Assembly: GCA_963810915.1 (NCBI GenBank)
Contig: CAWEPH010000006.1
Coordinates: forward strand, 682,001 to 746,000
From: JAOUEA01 sp963810915
GTDB taxonomy: Bacteria > Actinomycetota > UBA4738 > HRBIN12
Direction: 5' to 3'
Length of the DNA: 64,000 nt
Below are positions 45,261-57,212 of the stretch, in pieces. A program made the position numbers and the translations under genes. Each line of letters begins with the position of its first letter. The stretch's first letter is position 1. The notes beneath the pieces are model-generated. The model was not told where the DNA came from. It saw nothing but the letters and a program-made list of their open reading frames with translations, and did not search any database.

Positions 45261-45704
45261 TCAGTCTGGCGCCGAGGATCCAACCTCGGGCGGGGTCAGG
45301 CGCTTGCGATACCAGAGGACGTCCGCCCCCGACGGGAAGCCCTCGACGCGACCCACCAGTTCGTACCCGAGCCATTCGTAGAAGCGCCGCGCCTGGAAGT
45401 CCCAGGTGAAGTGGATGGTCTGCGTGCAGCCGCGGGCCGCCGCCTCGGCCTCCGCGGCGGCGAGGAGCCGGGGCCCGAGCCAACGACCGCGATGATCCGG
45501 CTCGACCCAGAGGCTCTGGACCTCGCAGCAGTCTCCCCAGGTCCAGCCGCTGACACCGGCGACGATCCTGCCGCCCTCACGCACGAAGATCGCGAGCTCG
45601 GCTTCCTCGCCGAGCCCCATCGCGTCGGAGGCTTCACGGCGGATCTGCGCTTCGAGGAACTCGATGTCGCGGGGATCCGGATGGTCCTCGACCTGGAACT
45701 CCAC
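45261..45704 (-). CDS. GNAT-family N-acetyltransferase
   Basis: Protein of 147 residues with the GNAT core: VSGWTWGDCCEVQSLWVEPDHRGRWLGPRLLAAAEAEAAARG, including the R-G-x-G/x-L acetyl-CoA loop, and then FYEWLGYELVGRVEGFPSG. It acetylates an unknown amine. I start at GTG 45704 (MEFQVEDHPDP), 13 bases after the stop of the gene upstream, giving a two-gene operon. Confidence 0.8.
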   Translation of the reverse strand: MEFQVEDHPDPRDIEFLEAQIRREASDAMGLGEEAELAIFVREGGRIVAGVSGWTWGDCCEVQSLWVEPDHRGRWLGPRLLAAAEAEAAARGCTQTIHFTWDFQARRFYEWLGYELVGRVEGFPSGADVLWYRKRLTPPEVGSSAPD

Positions 45705-45717
45705 TGTGCGGTCTTCG

Positions 45718-46143
45718 TCAGGCCTCGATGAGTTGCTCGAGCAGCGAGGCGTCGTCGAAGTACGTCCGGTACGACCGGATCTTCCCGTCGCGGAAGTCCG
45801 CCACCGTGGCGCCAGCCAGCTGCACGCGCCGCCCAGTCGGTTCGAGCACGACATCCTCGGCCAGGACGAGGGGGCCCGTGTGATCGGCCTCGACGAGCCA
45901 TTCGGCGAAGGCCTTGTTGCCCACTTCGTCGAGTCCCCGGAACATGAGGACGACGTTGGTGAAGGCCATGTCGTGGATCATTGCGAGCTCGGTGAGCGCC
46001 GTCAGCCCCGACACGCTTGCCAACGGCGACCAGCCGACGACATCGTCGGTGAACAGGGCGCTCAGATCGACCGACTCACTCCCGACCTCGGCCTCGAGCG
46101 CCTTCATCAGCACGTCCTTACGCGAATCACTCATCGCAGCCAC
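45718..46143 (-). CDS. NTF2/SnoaL-like protein
   Basis: Protein of about 141 residues with the NTF2-like cone pattern: LSALFTDDVVGWSPLASVSGL near the N-terminus and VVLEPTGRRVQLAGATVADFRDGKIRSYRTYFDDASLLEQL at the end. Members act as small-molecule isomerases or ligand binders. Start GTG 46143 (with GGGAG upstream) or ATG 46134. It is probably co-transcribed with the acetyltransferase. Confidence 0.75.
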   Translation of the reverse strand: MAAMSDSRKDVLMKALEAEVGSESVDLSALFTDDVVGWSPLASVSGLTALTELAMIHDMAFTNVVLMFRGLDEVGNKAFAEWLVEADHTGPLVLAEDVVLEPTGRRVQLAGATVADFRDGKIRSYRTYFDDASLLEQLIEA

Positions 46144-46197
46144 CCATCTCCCACATCCATCGATCCGACGAACGTCTATCGACGCTCCGAGCCGCGA

Positions 46198-46494
46198 TCA
46201 GGTCCCGAGGACCTTCGCCTTAGCGGCCGCGAACTCCTCATCCGTCATGGCACCCGAATCGTGCAACTTCGCTAGGTGCTCGATCTCCTCGGCAGGGTCC
46301 GCCGGGGGCGGCGCGTACTGCGCGGGCGCTGCCGGAGGCGGCGCTTGTTGCACGGGAGCTGCCGGAGGCGGCGCTTGCTCCTCCTGGTCGTCGGCGGGCG
46401 CCTCCTGCGCCTGCGCGTACTTCCTGTCCTCGTGGTGAGCCACCGCCGCCCCGGCGATCAGCGCCCGGCGCCTCGTCCGTCGTCTGAATCCCAT
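46198..46494 (-). CDS. SHOCT-domain protein with Pro/Ala repeats
   Basis: Protein of 98 residues. A basic head (MGFRRRTRRRALIAGAAVAHHEDR) may anchor it to membrane or nucleic acid. The middle carries three imperfect APPPAAPxQ repeats, and the last 30 residues (EEIEHLAKLHDSGAMTDEEFAAAKAKVLG) are a SHOCT domain, a short C-terminal oligomerisation module. Function unknown. Divergent from the PRMT-like gene. Confidence 0.75.
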   Translation of the reverse strand: MGFRRRTRRRALIAGAAVAHHEDRKYAQAQEAPADDQEEQAPPPAAPVQQAPPPAAPAQYAPPPADPAEEIEHLAKLHDSGAMTDEEFAAAKAKVLGT

Positions 46495-46572
46495 GGAGAA
46501 CCCCTTCCGTTCGCTCTGCCGGAGGCTCCTGGATGCCAGCCTCCGACGTAGAGCGAACCATACAATACGCAC

Positions 46573-47559
46573 GTGCGCACCCCGATCCGGAACCCACCCG
46601 ATCCGATGTACGCGGAGATCGAGGTGCACCGGTCGATGATCTGCGACCGCGTCCGCACGGACGGCTTCCGGCGCGCGATCGACTCGGTGGTGCGACCCGG
46701 CGACATCGTGCTCGATGTCGGGGCGGGCACCGGCATCCTGAGCCTGTTCGCGGCGCGCGCTGGTGCAGCGCGCGTCTACGCCGTGGAGCGGACGACGGTC
46801 GCCGTCATGGCGCAGGAGCTGGCCGCCGCGAACGGGGCTGCGGACGTCGTCCGGGTGATCCACGGCGACATCATGGACATCGAGCTCCCGGAACGGGTCG
46901 ACGTGATCGTCTCGGAGTGGCTCGGCGGGTTCGGGATCGACGAGGGGATGCTGGCCCCGGTCGTCGCCGCGCGGGACCGCTGGCTGAAGCCGGGCGGCGT
47001 CATGATCCCGGGCTCCGTCACGGCATGGACCGGGCTCGTTCTCGACCGATACCTCGGCGAGACCGTGGGGTTCCTGCGGGACGATCCGTACGGCCTCAGG
47101 CTCGACGGCCTGGTCGAGATGACCGTCAACGAGATCCTCTACTCCGGGACCTTCCGACACCTCGCGGAGGGTGACCGGCGCTCCGAGCCAGGTCGGCTGT
47201 GGACGACGGACGCGGGCCGGATCTCGCTCGAGGAGGCGCGCGCCCCCCATGAGGCCGAGACGGCGCTACGGGTGCGCGACGCTGGAACGGCCAACGCGCT
47301 CGCGCTCTGGTTCGGCGCCGAGCTCGCGCCCGGCACCTCGCTCTCCATCGGACCGGGCGATCCGCCGACCCACTGGGGCATGACGACCGCCCCGCTCCGC
47401 GCGCCCGTGGAGCTCACACCCGGCATGGTCGTTCGCGCCAAGGTTCGCACCACCCCGGCTCGGCCGATGGGCACCTGGACGCGCTGGGCCATCGCGATGC
47501 CGGGCGGTGAGTGGGAGGAGCACGACGAGCAGTCGGTCTGGGAAGAGATCGACGACTGA
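46573..47559 (+). CDS. PRMT-like class I methyltransferase
   Basis: Protein of 328 residues with the PRMT layout: SAM-binding VLDVGAGTGILSLFAARAGAARVYAVE, then VDVIVSEWLGGFGIDEGML, which aligns with the double-E loop SEWMGY...ESML of arginine methyltransferases. A beta-barrel-like half with PTHWG near the end resembles the THW loop. These residues predict methylation of an arginine-like guanidino group. Bacterial homologues exist but their substrates are largely unknown. Start GTG 46573. Confidence 0.75.
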   Translation: MRTPIRNPPDPMYAEIEVHRSMICDRVRTDGFRRAIDSVVRPGDIVLDVGAGTGILSLFAARAGAARVYAVERTTVAVMAQELAAANGAADVVRVIHGDIMDIELPERVDVIVSEWLGGFGIDEGMLAPVVAARDRWLKPGGVMIPGSVTAWTGLVLDRYLGETVGFLRDDPYGLRLDGLVEMTVNEILYSGTFRHLAEGDRRSEPGRLWTTDAGRISLEEARAPHEAETALRVRDAGTANALALWFGAELAPGTSLSIGPGDPPTHWGMTTAPLRAPVELTPGMVVRAKVRTTPARPMGTWTRWAIAMPGGEWEEHDEQSVWEEIDD

Positions 47560-47589
47560 GCAGCAGCTCACCCAGTTGGGCGGATCGGC

Positions 47590-48099
47590 TCAACCGCCCT
47601 GTTCGGCCATCTTGGCCTGTGCATCGGCGAGCGCACCCTTGAGCGCCTCTACGTGGCGGCCCTCCGCCTCCCCGACCACCTTCTTGATCGCGCGCGTGAC
47701 CGCGGGCTCGACGGTGTCGGCGTGGTCGTGCTTGTACGCGACGATGAGGCCGGCCCCACCTAAGGGGATCGTCTTGCCAGCCTCCTCCTCGAGTTTGCTG
47801 CCCGTCTTCTTGTGCAACGCCTTCCCGGCGCCCGCACCGATCACGGCGCCGATCGCGGTTGCGGCCAGCAGCGGAGGCGCGAACAGCCCGACCGCGAACC
47901 CGACGGCACCGAGTCCTTCCGCGCCCTCCTTCACCATGTGGTCGGTGTGCTCGATCGATAGGTTGCCCTCGAGGTCCTTGCTTACAACGACCGCGCCCAT
48001 GATCTCGGCGCCGCAGTTCAGGACGGCCTCGTAGTCCTCGTGGGCGGCCTCGGCCGACAGGTAGCCGCCGATCAGTACGTCCGTGGGCTCCTTCGCCAT
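47590..48099 (-). CDS. DUF1269-like glycine-zipper membrane protein (copy 2)
   Basis: Protein of 169 residues with the same plan as the copy at 35.6 kb: a soluble head (VLIGGYLSAEAAHEDYEAVLN, AEIMGAVVVSKDLEGNLSIEHTDHMVKEGAEG), a Gly/Ala membrane hairpin (LFAPPLLAATAIGAVIGAGAGKAL) and a tail with GGAGLIVAYKHDHAD. It starts 18 bases after the arylsulfatase stop, so the two form an operon. Function unknown. Confidence 0.75.
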   Translation of the reverse strand: MAKEPTDVLIGGYLSAEAAHEDYEAVLNCGAEIMGAVVVSKDLEGNLSIEHTDHMVKEGAEGLGAVGFAVGLFAPPLLAATAIGAVIGAGAGKALHKKTGSKLEEEAGKTIPLGGAGLIVAYKHDHADTVEPAVTRAIKKVVGEAEGRHVEALKGALADAQAKMAEQGG

Positions 48100-48117
48100 C
48101 GGATCTCCTCCCCGCTC

Positions 48118-50526
48118 CTAGCCCGACAGCCCGTGGGCCGCTTGCCCCCGATGCGACTCGCCGTGTAGCTCCAGTTCGTCTTGATCCGACAGGTGCGGCT
48201 TGATGTCGAACACGACCTTCTTCACCGTGCCCGTGAACGCGAACGGCTTCCGGTCCTCGTAGGCGAGGTCCACCACGCCGCCGTTGTCCCGTCCGATGTC
48301 CATGCCCGCATACGCGGAGAACCTGATCGGCACGGTGTGATCCATCCGGCCCTTCCCGACCGGTCGGTCGTCGATGAACAGCGTCACCTCCCCGCCTGTC
48401 GCGGGCTTCGCCTCGTCGGCCTCGAACTCCATGCGGACGGTTACATCGCCGGCGGGCAGATCCTCCTCGGCGACCTGTTTGAACACGAAGACACCCATCA
48501 TCGAGTACGTGTGGGTGAGCTTCCCGTCCTCCACGTAGAGCGTGAACCCTCCGAGGTGATCCGATTCCGCGACGATCACGCCCTCCGCGCCGCCGTCGGG
48601 CACGCTGATCTCGGCGCTGATCGCGTACGAGTGGTTGTAGATCCGGGGGATCATCCCCGACAGAACGTTCTGCACGTCACCACGGAACGCGAACGTCGTC
48701 TTGTCCGCGATAGGTGGCAGGATGCCGAAGAACGTGGACAGGGTGGCGAGCAGCGGCAAGACCTTGTACCTCTCGGCCTCCTCCCAGAAGAGGTCCTTCA
48801 GCTCCTGCACCTTCTCCGGGTGCTCGGCGGCCAGATCGTGGGCCTGTGTGAAGTCGTCCGGCAGGTAGTAGAGCTCGGCGGGACCGGCGTCGGGATCCCA
48901 CACGCCCGGCGCGTACGGCTTCAACGCCTCCGGCGTGATGACCCAGGGGATCCGCTCGGTCTTCATCGCCAGCCACCAGCCGTCCTTGTACATGCCCCGG
49001 TTGCCGATCGTTTCGAAGTACTGCTGCGTCCGGAACTCGGGCGCGCTCGCGTCGGCGAACGTGGCGGCAAAGGTGGTTCCATGCATCGGATCCTGCTCGA
49101 TCCCGTCGACCGTCTGCGGCTGCGGGATGCCCGCGAGGTCCAAGATCGTGGGCGCGACGTCGATCACGTGGCCGAACTGCGAGCGCAACCCGCCCGCGTC
49201 CGTGATGCGCGCCGGCCAGCGGATCACCATCGGGTTCCGCGTCCCACCCAGATGAGATCCGACCTGCTTGCCCCACTTGAAGGGAGTGTTCCCCGCCCAG
49301 GCCCAGGCCGCGCCGTAGTGCGGGTCCATGATCTGGGCTCCCCACTTGTCGATGCCGCCGAAGCGTTCGGCCAGCTGGAGCTGCATCTCGTCGGTCAGCG
49401 GGATGCCGTTCTGCATCGTCATCTCGTTGAACGAACCCGTCACGGTCCCCTCCATGCTGGCGCCGTTGTCGCCCCAGATCCAGATGATCACCGTGTCGTC
49501 CAGCTCGCCGAGTTCCTCGATCGCGTCGATCACGCGCCCGACGTTGTGGTCGGCGTTCTCCGAGAACCCCGCGTACACCTCCATCTGACGGGCGTAGAAC
49601 TCCTTCAGCTTCTCCGGCACGTCGTCCCACGCAGGGAAGGCATCATCGCGCGGCGTCAGCTCCGCGTCCGCGGGAATGACGCCGAGCTCCTTCTGGCGCG
49701 CGAACGTCTCCTCCCGGAGCTTGTCCCACCCCTGGTCGAACTTCCCCTTGTACCTCTCGGCCCAGGCCTGGCCCACGTGATGCGGCGCGTGGCTGCACCC
49801 GGTCGAGAAGTAGAGGAAGAAGGGCTTCTCGGCGTCTTGCGCACGCACGCCGTGGAGCCACTCGAGCGCCCGGTCTGCCATGGCATCCGGGAAGTAGTAG
49901 GGGTCCTCCTCGTCGTAGAACCCCTCAGGGGTCCCGATCACCTTCTGGTTCTCGATCAGGCACGGGTCCCACTGCCCCGAGTCACCGGCCAGGAAGCCGT
50001 AGAAGTAGTCGAACCCCCAGCCGTTCGGCCAGCGATCGAACGGGCCGGCCGGGCCCTGTTGCCCGTCGGGCGTCAGGTGCCACTTCCCGAAGGCAGCGGT
50101 GCTGTAGCCGTTGTCGCGCAGGATACGGGGCAGCGGCGCGCAGTCCCGCGGCAGGGTCGCCGAGTATCCGGGGAACCCGCCGGCGAACTCACCGACGGAG
50201 CCGAACCCCACGGCGTGGTTGTTGCGACCGGTCAGCAACGCAGCGCGGGTGGGCGAACACAGGGCCGTCACGTGGAACCGGTTGTACTTCAGACCCTGCT
50301 CCGCGATCCGCGTGTAGTTCGGGGTCTGGATCGGGCCGCCGAACGTGCTCGGGTTGCCGAAGCCGGCGTCGTCGATCAGGACGAGCAGCACGTTAGGCGC
50401 GCCCTGCGGGGGAACGGGATGTCCGATCAGGTTCCAGTCCGGCTGTGAGCCCTCCAGGGTTTTGTTCGCCACCCCTTGGAACGACTCGCGGCGGATGGGA
50501 AGGTTAGTGCGGTCCGGCTCGGTCAT
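48118..50526 (-). CDS. Arylsulfatase (type I, Cys-type), second copy
   Basis: Protein of 802 residues, related to the sulfatase at 31.9 kb over its whole length. Metal-binding LIDDAG near 50, ALCSPTRAALLTGR with Cys90 as the formylglycine residue, GKWHL, FFLYFSTGCSHAPHH and GDNGASMEG are all present. The same beta-rich C-terminal domain follows (DGGAEGVIVAESDHLGGF, DIGRDNGGVVD). No signal peptide is evident. It needs maturation, possibly by the anSME encoded at 37-38 kb. It is operonic with a DUF1269-like gene. Confidence 0.9.
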   Translation of the reverse strand: MTEPDRTNLPIRRESFQGVANKTLEGSQPDWNLIGHPVPPQGAPNVLLVLIDDAGFGNPSTFGGPIQTPNYTRIAEQGLKYNRFHVTALCSPTRAALLTGRNNHAVGFGSVGEFAGGFPGYSATLPRDCAPLPRILRDNGYSTAAFGKWHLTPDGQQGPAGPFDRWPNGWGFDYFYGFLAGDSGQWDPCLIENQKVIGTPEGFYDEEDPYYFPDAMADRALEWLHGVRAQDAEKPFFLYFSTGCSHAPHHVGQAWAERYKGKFDQGWDKLREETFARQKELGVIPADAELTPRDDAFPAWDDVPEKLKEFYARQMEVYAGFSENADHNVGRVIDAIEELGELDDTVIIWIWGDNGASMEGTVTGSFNEMTMQNGIPLTDEMQLQLAERFGGIDKWGAQIMDPHYGAAWAWAGNTPFKWGKQVGSHLGGTRNPMVIRWPARITDAGGLRSQFGHVIDVAPTILDLAGIPQPQTVDGIEQDPMHGTTFAATFADASAPEFRTQQYFETIGNRGMYKDGWWLAMKTERIPWVITPEALKPYAPGVWDPDAGPAELYYLPDDFTQAHDLAAEHPEKVQELKDLFWEEAERYKVLPLLATLSTFFGILPPIADKTTFAFRGDVQNVLSGMIPRIYNHSYAISAEISVPDGGAEGVIVAESDHLGGFTLYVEDGKLTHTYSMMGVFVFKQVAEEDLPAGDVTVRMEFEADEAKPATGGEVTLFIDDRPVGKGRMDHTVPIRFSAYAGMDIGRDNGGVVDLAYEDRKPFAFTGTVKKVVFDIKPHLSDQDELELHGESHRGQAAHGLSG

Positions 50527-50625
50527 GATCCCTCCTCTGGCGCTGAGATCTGCGCCCGCGAACGTCAGCAGCCTACCCCGGCACCGGCAGCCGCGCTCCG
50601 CGTCGATCGCCGTGATCCACGCCTG

Positions 50626-50997
50626 CTAGCCCGGAACGAGCCGGATCGTCGTGGACCGTGCGCTCGGGTTCGTGATGTGGTCGACGGCGGCGGACGATCG
50701 GCCGTACTTGCGCCGATACTCTTCATCGATCTCGTCGTCCAAGTCATGATCCGCGTCCTCGAACTGGACGTCGGCATCGAGGTCACCGGCCCAGATATGA
50801 CCAGCGCTACTCGCCTGGACACCTCGGAACCAAGCCCCCTCCTGTCCCTTCACGGATCGCACGTAGACGTCGTCGCCATGGCGGACGACCCAGACGATCC
50901 GGGGACGCTGCAGCGAGCCCTCTCGCCGCAGCGGTGCGACCCGGAGCTCGTCCGCTCCCGCGATCTCGGACAGCTCTTCATCGTTCCATGCACGCAT
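50626..50997 (-). CDS. DUF2255-family protein
   Basis: Protein of 123 residues. WNDEELSEIAGADELRVAP opens it, and IVWVVRHGDDVYVRSVKGQEGAWFRGVQASSAGHIWAGDLDADVQFE matches the DUF2255 core, which resembles small split-barrel folds. Function unknown. The ATG at 50997 is chosen because the frame beyond it shows no family sequence. Divergent from the next gene. Confidence 0.75.
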   Translation of the reverse strand: MRAWNDEELSEIAGADELRVAPLRREGSLQRPRIVWVVRHGDDVYVRSVKGQEGAWFRGVQASSAGHIWAGDLDADVQFEDADHDLDDEIDEEYRRKYGRSSAAVDHITNPSARSTTIRLVPG

Positions 50998-51102
50998 CGC
51001 AGCACCCTCCGATCCCGTTCCTGATCCTCCCCACCTCGCTTCAACTGCGGTCGTGGTCGGATCGAACTCGCTCGGCCTGATTCCCAAGGGTAGTGTGCGA
51101 CC

Positions 51103-51626
51103 GTGGAGCATCCGGAGATCGCCTCGACGCTGATGCGTGCCGAACTCTTCGAGGGGCTCGATCCGCGCGTCGTAGACCATGTCGCCGGGATCGCCGACGA
51201 GCGATCGATCCCTCCTGGCCAACACATCTTCTTCGAAGGCGATATCGCGACCGAGTTCTACGTCGTGTCTTCCGGAAGCGTGCGCGTCTACATCCCCTCA
51301 CGCGGCGAGGAGCTCAACGCGGCCATCGTTCGAGAGGGCCAGATGTTCGGAGAGGGCGGGTTGCTCGACGGGGGGCCGCGGGTGGCGTCGGCCCTCGCCC
51401 TCGAGCCCACGGCACTGCTGGCCGTCCCGAGGGCACCCTGGTTGGCTCTGATGGCGAGCGAACCCGCCCTCGCACTCAGGGTGTTCTCGGCGTTCGGGGC
51501 CGCCCTCCGGAGATACGTGGGCCACATGCTCGAATCCCTGTTCTTGGACGTGGAGGTCCCCGAAGGTCCACCGCTCCCCGGCGAAGAGTGGCCCGGCTCT
51601 CACGAGCCAGGGATACCTCCTACGGG

Positions 51627-51630
<4 letters not shown>
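51103..51630 (+). CDS. Stand-alone cyclic-nucleotide-binding-domain protein
   Basis: Protein of 175 residues made of one cNMP-binding domain (GQHIFFEGDIATEFYVVSSGSVRVYI, GQMFGEGGLLDGGPRVASALALEPTALLAV) and a helical tail, without a DNA-binding or enzyme domain. The phosphate-binding cassette GEGGLLDGGPRVAS resembles that of Crp-like folds. It may act as a sensor or a partner protein. It is the third cNMP-type domain in 13 kb. Start GTG 51103. Confidence 0.8.
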
Positions 51631-54377
<2,747 letters not shown>

Positions 54378-54427
54378 GGCTTGGGTCCTTTCCTCTTCGT
54401 CCGCCGCTGTGCTGCGGATCGGCTGCA

Positions 54428-55303
54428 TCAGAAGGGTGTCGGTATGTTGGGCCGCGACGATTCCGGTTCGACGTACCCGTCGTGGCTCGGCGGCTTGGGC
54501 ATCTTCACGTCCATCGGCCCCGGTGGTTCGTACGGGATCTGGCCGAGCAGGTGGGTGATGATGTTGAGCCGGCCGCGCTTCTTGTCGTCGTTGTCCACGA
54601 CGTGCCAGGGCGCCCACCCCGAGCTGGTAGCAACGATCATCGCGTCGCGGGCCTGAAGGTATGCGTACCGACGGCTGTAGGACTTCAGGTCCGTCGGCGA
54701 CAGCTTCCAGACCTTCCGTGGGTCGTCGATGCGGCTCTCGAGCCTCCGGGTCTGTTCGTCGCGGCTGACGTTGAGGAAGTACTTGATCAAGATGATCCCG
54801 TCATCGACCATCGCTTTCTCGAATATCGGCACCATGTCGAGGAACCGCTCGGTCTCCGCCGGCGTGCAGTAGCCCATGACGGGCTCGACGCCGGCACGGT
54901 TGTACCAGCTGCGGTCGAAGATCACGACCTCTCCCGCCGACGGGAAGTGCGCCATGTAGCGCTGGATGTACATCTGCGACCTGACCCGCGCGTCCGGCGC
55001 GGGCAGGGCGATGTGCTTGAACACCCGAGGGCTCGTCCGTTCGGTGATCCGCCGGATCGTGCCCCCCTTGCCCGCGCTGTCCACGCCCTCGAACACGACG
55101 CAGACCCTGGCGCCGGTGGCCTTCACCCACTCCTGCATGGCCACGAGCTCGCCCTGGAGGATCCGCATCTCCCGCTCGTACTCCTTCCGTTTCATCTTCC
55201 CCGAGTGACGCTCCTCGGCCTGCCCCGTCGACGGATCCGGCGTGGCAGCCGGCTCATGGTGGTGCTCTTTGTGTGTCCGCGACTTCTTCTTCTTCTTGCT
55301 CAT
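54428..55303 (-). CDS. ppk2: Polyphosphate kinase 2
   Basis: PPK2-type kinase of 291 residues. Walker A is FEGVDSAGKGGT (Lys79), Walker B and lid FDRSWYNRAGVE, with MGYCTPAETERFL and FLNVSRDEQTRRLESR characteristic of class I enzymes that phosphorylate nucleoside diphosphates with polyphosphate. The first 35 residues are a Lys/His-rich extension. The P-type ATPase starts 51 bases downstream on the same strand, so the two may be co-transcribed. Confidence 0.9.
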   Translation of the reverse strand: MSKKKKKSRTHKEHHHEPAATPDPSTGQAEERHSGKMKRKEYEREMRILQGELVAMQEWVKATGARVCVVFEGVDSAGKGGTIRRITERTSPRVFKHIALPAPDARVRSQMYIQRYMAHFPSAGEVVIFDRSWYNRAGVEPVMGYCTPAETERFLDMVPIFEKAMVDDGIILIKYFLNVSRDEQTRRLESRIDDPRKVWKLSPTDLKSYSRRYAYLQARDAMIVATSSGWAPWHVVDNDDKKRGRLNIITHLLGQIPYEPPGPMDVKMPKPPSHDGYVEPESSRPNIPTPF

Positions 55304-55571
55304 CGCTCGTACCTCCGTTCGGTCGTCAGAGCCCGGCGACGATCTCGGGCGACGTGGCGGTCATGTCCGCGATCAGATCGATGATCGGGGTCGTGCTTCT
55401 CCGTCCGGCATGATCCCCGCTTGGCATTGCGTCGCTTCCACCCACGCCTCGTGCGTTCCGGTGCATCATGACGGAGACCGCGCTCATCGGCCAACGGGCC
55501 CGTAGTTCAGTTCCGAGCCTCGCGATGCAGACGACGTCGTCCGTTGAGTGGGCAGGTGAACGGTGGGCGGC

Positions 55572-56039
55572 TCACGCGGCCGCCGCGCGCGGCTCCAAGA
55601 CGACGACCGCCGTCTCGTGCGGGCGTCGTTCGGCATAGCTGTCGAGGTTCTCGTCCAGTTCGCGCCAGCGCTGCCACAACCGTTCGCGCTCCTCGCCCAC
55701 CGCCGCCCTGCCGAGCACCTCGCGCCGGACGCCACCCGCGAGATCGACGAACGCGCGCGGATCGGCCTGCAGGTTCAGCCACCAGGCCGGCTCGGCCGCA
55801 CCCCAGCCGTTCATGGCCATCGAAACGAGGTTGGGCCCGTCCTCGTAGTAGCCGAGGATCACGCTCCGCGGCTCGCCGCTGCGCCGGCCTCTCGTGATGA
55901 GCCGCAAGGCACCCCACTTCTCCCGGCGTGGACGCCAGAGTCCCTTGCGTCCGCGCGTCGCTCGGACGATCCGCCGGTGCACGTGCCAGAAGGTCACGAC
56001 GAACCACCGCGGTGGTAGCCGCGCCTCGCCTCCGGTCAT
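55572..56039 (-). CDS. Deazaflavin-dependent nitroreductase-family protein
   Basis: Protein of 155 residues. ALRLITRGRRSGEPRSVILGYYEDGPNLVSMAMNGWG and WWLNLQADPRAFVDL are the core of the Ddn-like F420-binding split-barrel family common in actinobacteria. It would transfer hydride from reduced F420 to an unknown acceptor. ATG at 56039. The 268 bases between this gene's stop and the ppk2 start show no gene. Confidence 0.8.
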   Translation of the reverse strand: MTGGEARLPPRWFVVTFWHVHRRIVRATRGRKGLWRPRREKWGALRLITRGRRSGEPRSVILGYYEDGPNLVSMAMNGWGAAEPAWWLNLQADPRAFVDLAGGVRREVLGRAAVGEERERLWQRWRELDENLDSYAERRPHETAVVVLEPRAAAA

Positions 56040-56119
56040 GTCACTCCTCCTCTCAAGGAGTCCACCCTCACGTCGCGCGCTTCCACCTGCGTGCTCCATC
56101 CGTCGTTCGGGCGGCGCGC

Positions 56120-56882
56120 TCAGCCACTGACCGACACCCGTTCCCGCTCGGCCGCACGGATGGAGGGTGGTGCCGGCGTGCTGAATCCCTTGGCGATCAG
56201 CCACACCGCCAAGACCATCTCCTGCGCGCCGAGGGGAAGCGCCAGGATCGTGTAGGTCGTCAGTTCGTTCTGTGTGAACAGAGCCAACAAGCACGCGAGG
56301 ATCAGCAGGATGATGGCACCGATGCCCCAACCCGACAGCCATCGAGGAACGAGGCGAGACACATAGAACAGGTAGGAGTAGAGCAAGGACCCCACGCAGA
56401 ACGCGAACACCCCGACGAGCGCGACCTCCTCGCGCGCATCAAGCAATGCATCGCCGACGGCTCGGAACGACGCCGGATCGACGACCGCCGCCGTGGTGAA
56501 CCGTTGGCTGAGTGCGAGCAACGACAGCAGGCTCGCCGCGGCGAGCATGTACATGACGGCCTCGGCCGTCCTGAACACGACGGATCCGAGAGCCAGACTC
56601 GCGCCCCACGCCTTCAATACCGGATACAGCGAGATGGCGATGCCGACCGAGGCGCCGGCGGCCACGAGCTCGAGCAGGGCTCCCGCGGCCACGCGGTTCG
56701 CGTGGACGGAGACGGCGATCGAGGTAGTCCGGACCATCGAGAAGAGACCTCGAGAGCCCTGTGCCGATGACGTTCGCGACGGTCGCCGTGATGAACAACA
56801 CTCCCGCACTCAGCGCCGCCTGTCGGTTCGAGTGGGCTCCCATCCCCATCCCGGATGCCTCCGTCGAAGACCCTTCCCTCAT
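56120..56882 (-). CDS. DUF4386-family membrane protein (one frame jump)
   Basis: Six predicted membrane segments. Starts MREGSSTEASGMGMG (GAGAGGTGAGG upstream), then RQAALSAGVLFITATVANVIG; after a jump near 56,733 it continues with VAAGALLELVAAGASVGIAISLYPVLK and LFYVSRLVPRWLSGWG, the DUF4386 signature. Function unknown. The corrected length of about 254 residues is normal. Confidence 0.75.
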
Positions 56883-57212
56883 CCGCCTCACCTCTCTGCC
56901 CGAAGCGGTGAGCGGATCCGTGCCACGGCCTCCGAACAACAGTGTCGCGCTCGGGGTGCCAGCGGATCGTGGCCGAAGGGCCCTGACGGTGCGGGACCAC
57001 ACTTCTGAGATGTCAGGAGCCTCGGCCATGGGAGCGCTCGTGGTTACGCCCGACCATCCTGGACCGGCCCGCTGCACCCACATCGGGTCACGACGGGAGC
57101 CCCGGGAGGCTCAGCCAGCGATGAGACGCGCTGCCGCCGGCCCGGCTGAGCTAGACGATGACAGAACCGTCATGTGGGCCGTCTCGCTCCTGACTTCCCA
57201 GCCCCGGGGGGG
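56883..57212. other. Divergent intergenic region with a short palindrome
   Basis: No gene is supported in these 330 bases between the DUF4386 gene (minus) and the OmpR-type regulator (plus). The only structure noted is ATGAC-AGAACC-GTCAT at 57158-57173, 40 bases before the regulator start, which could be an operator. Confidence 0.45.
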
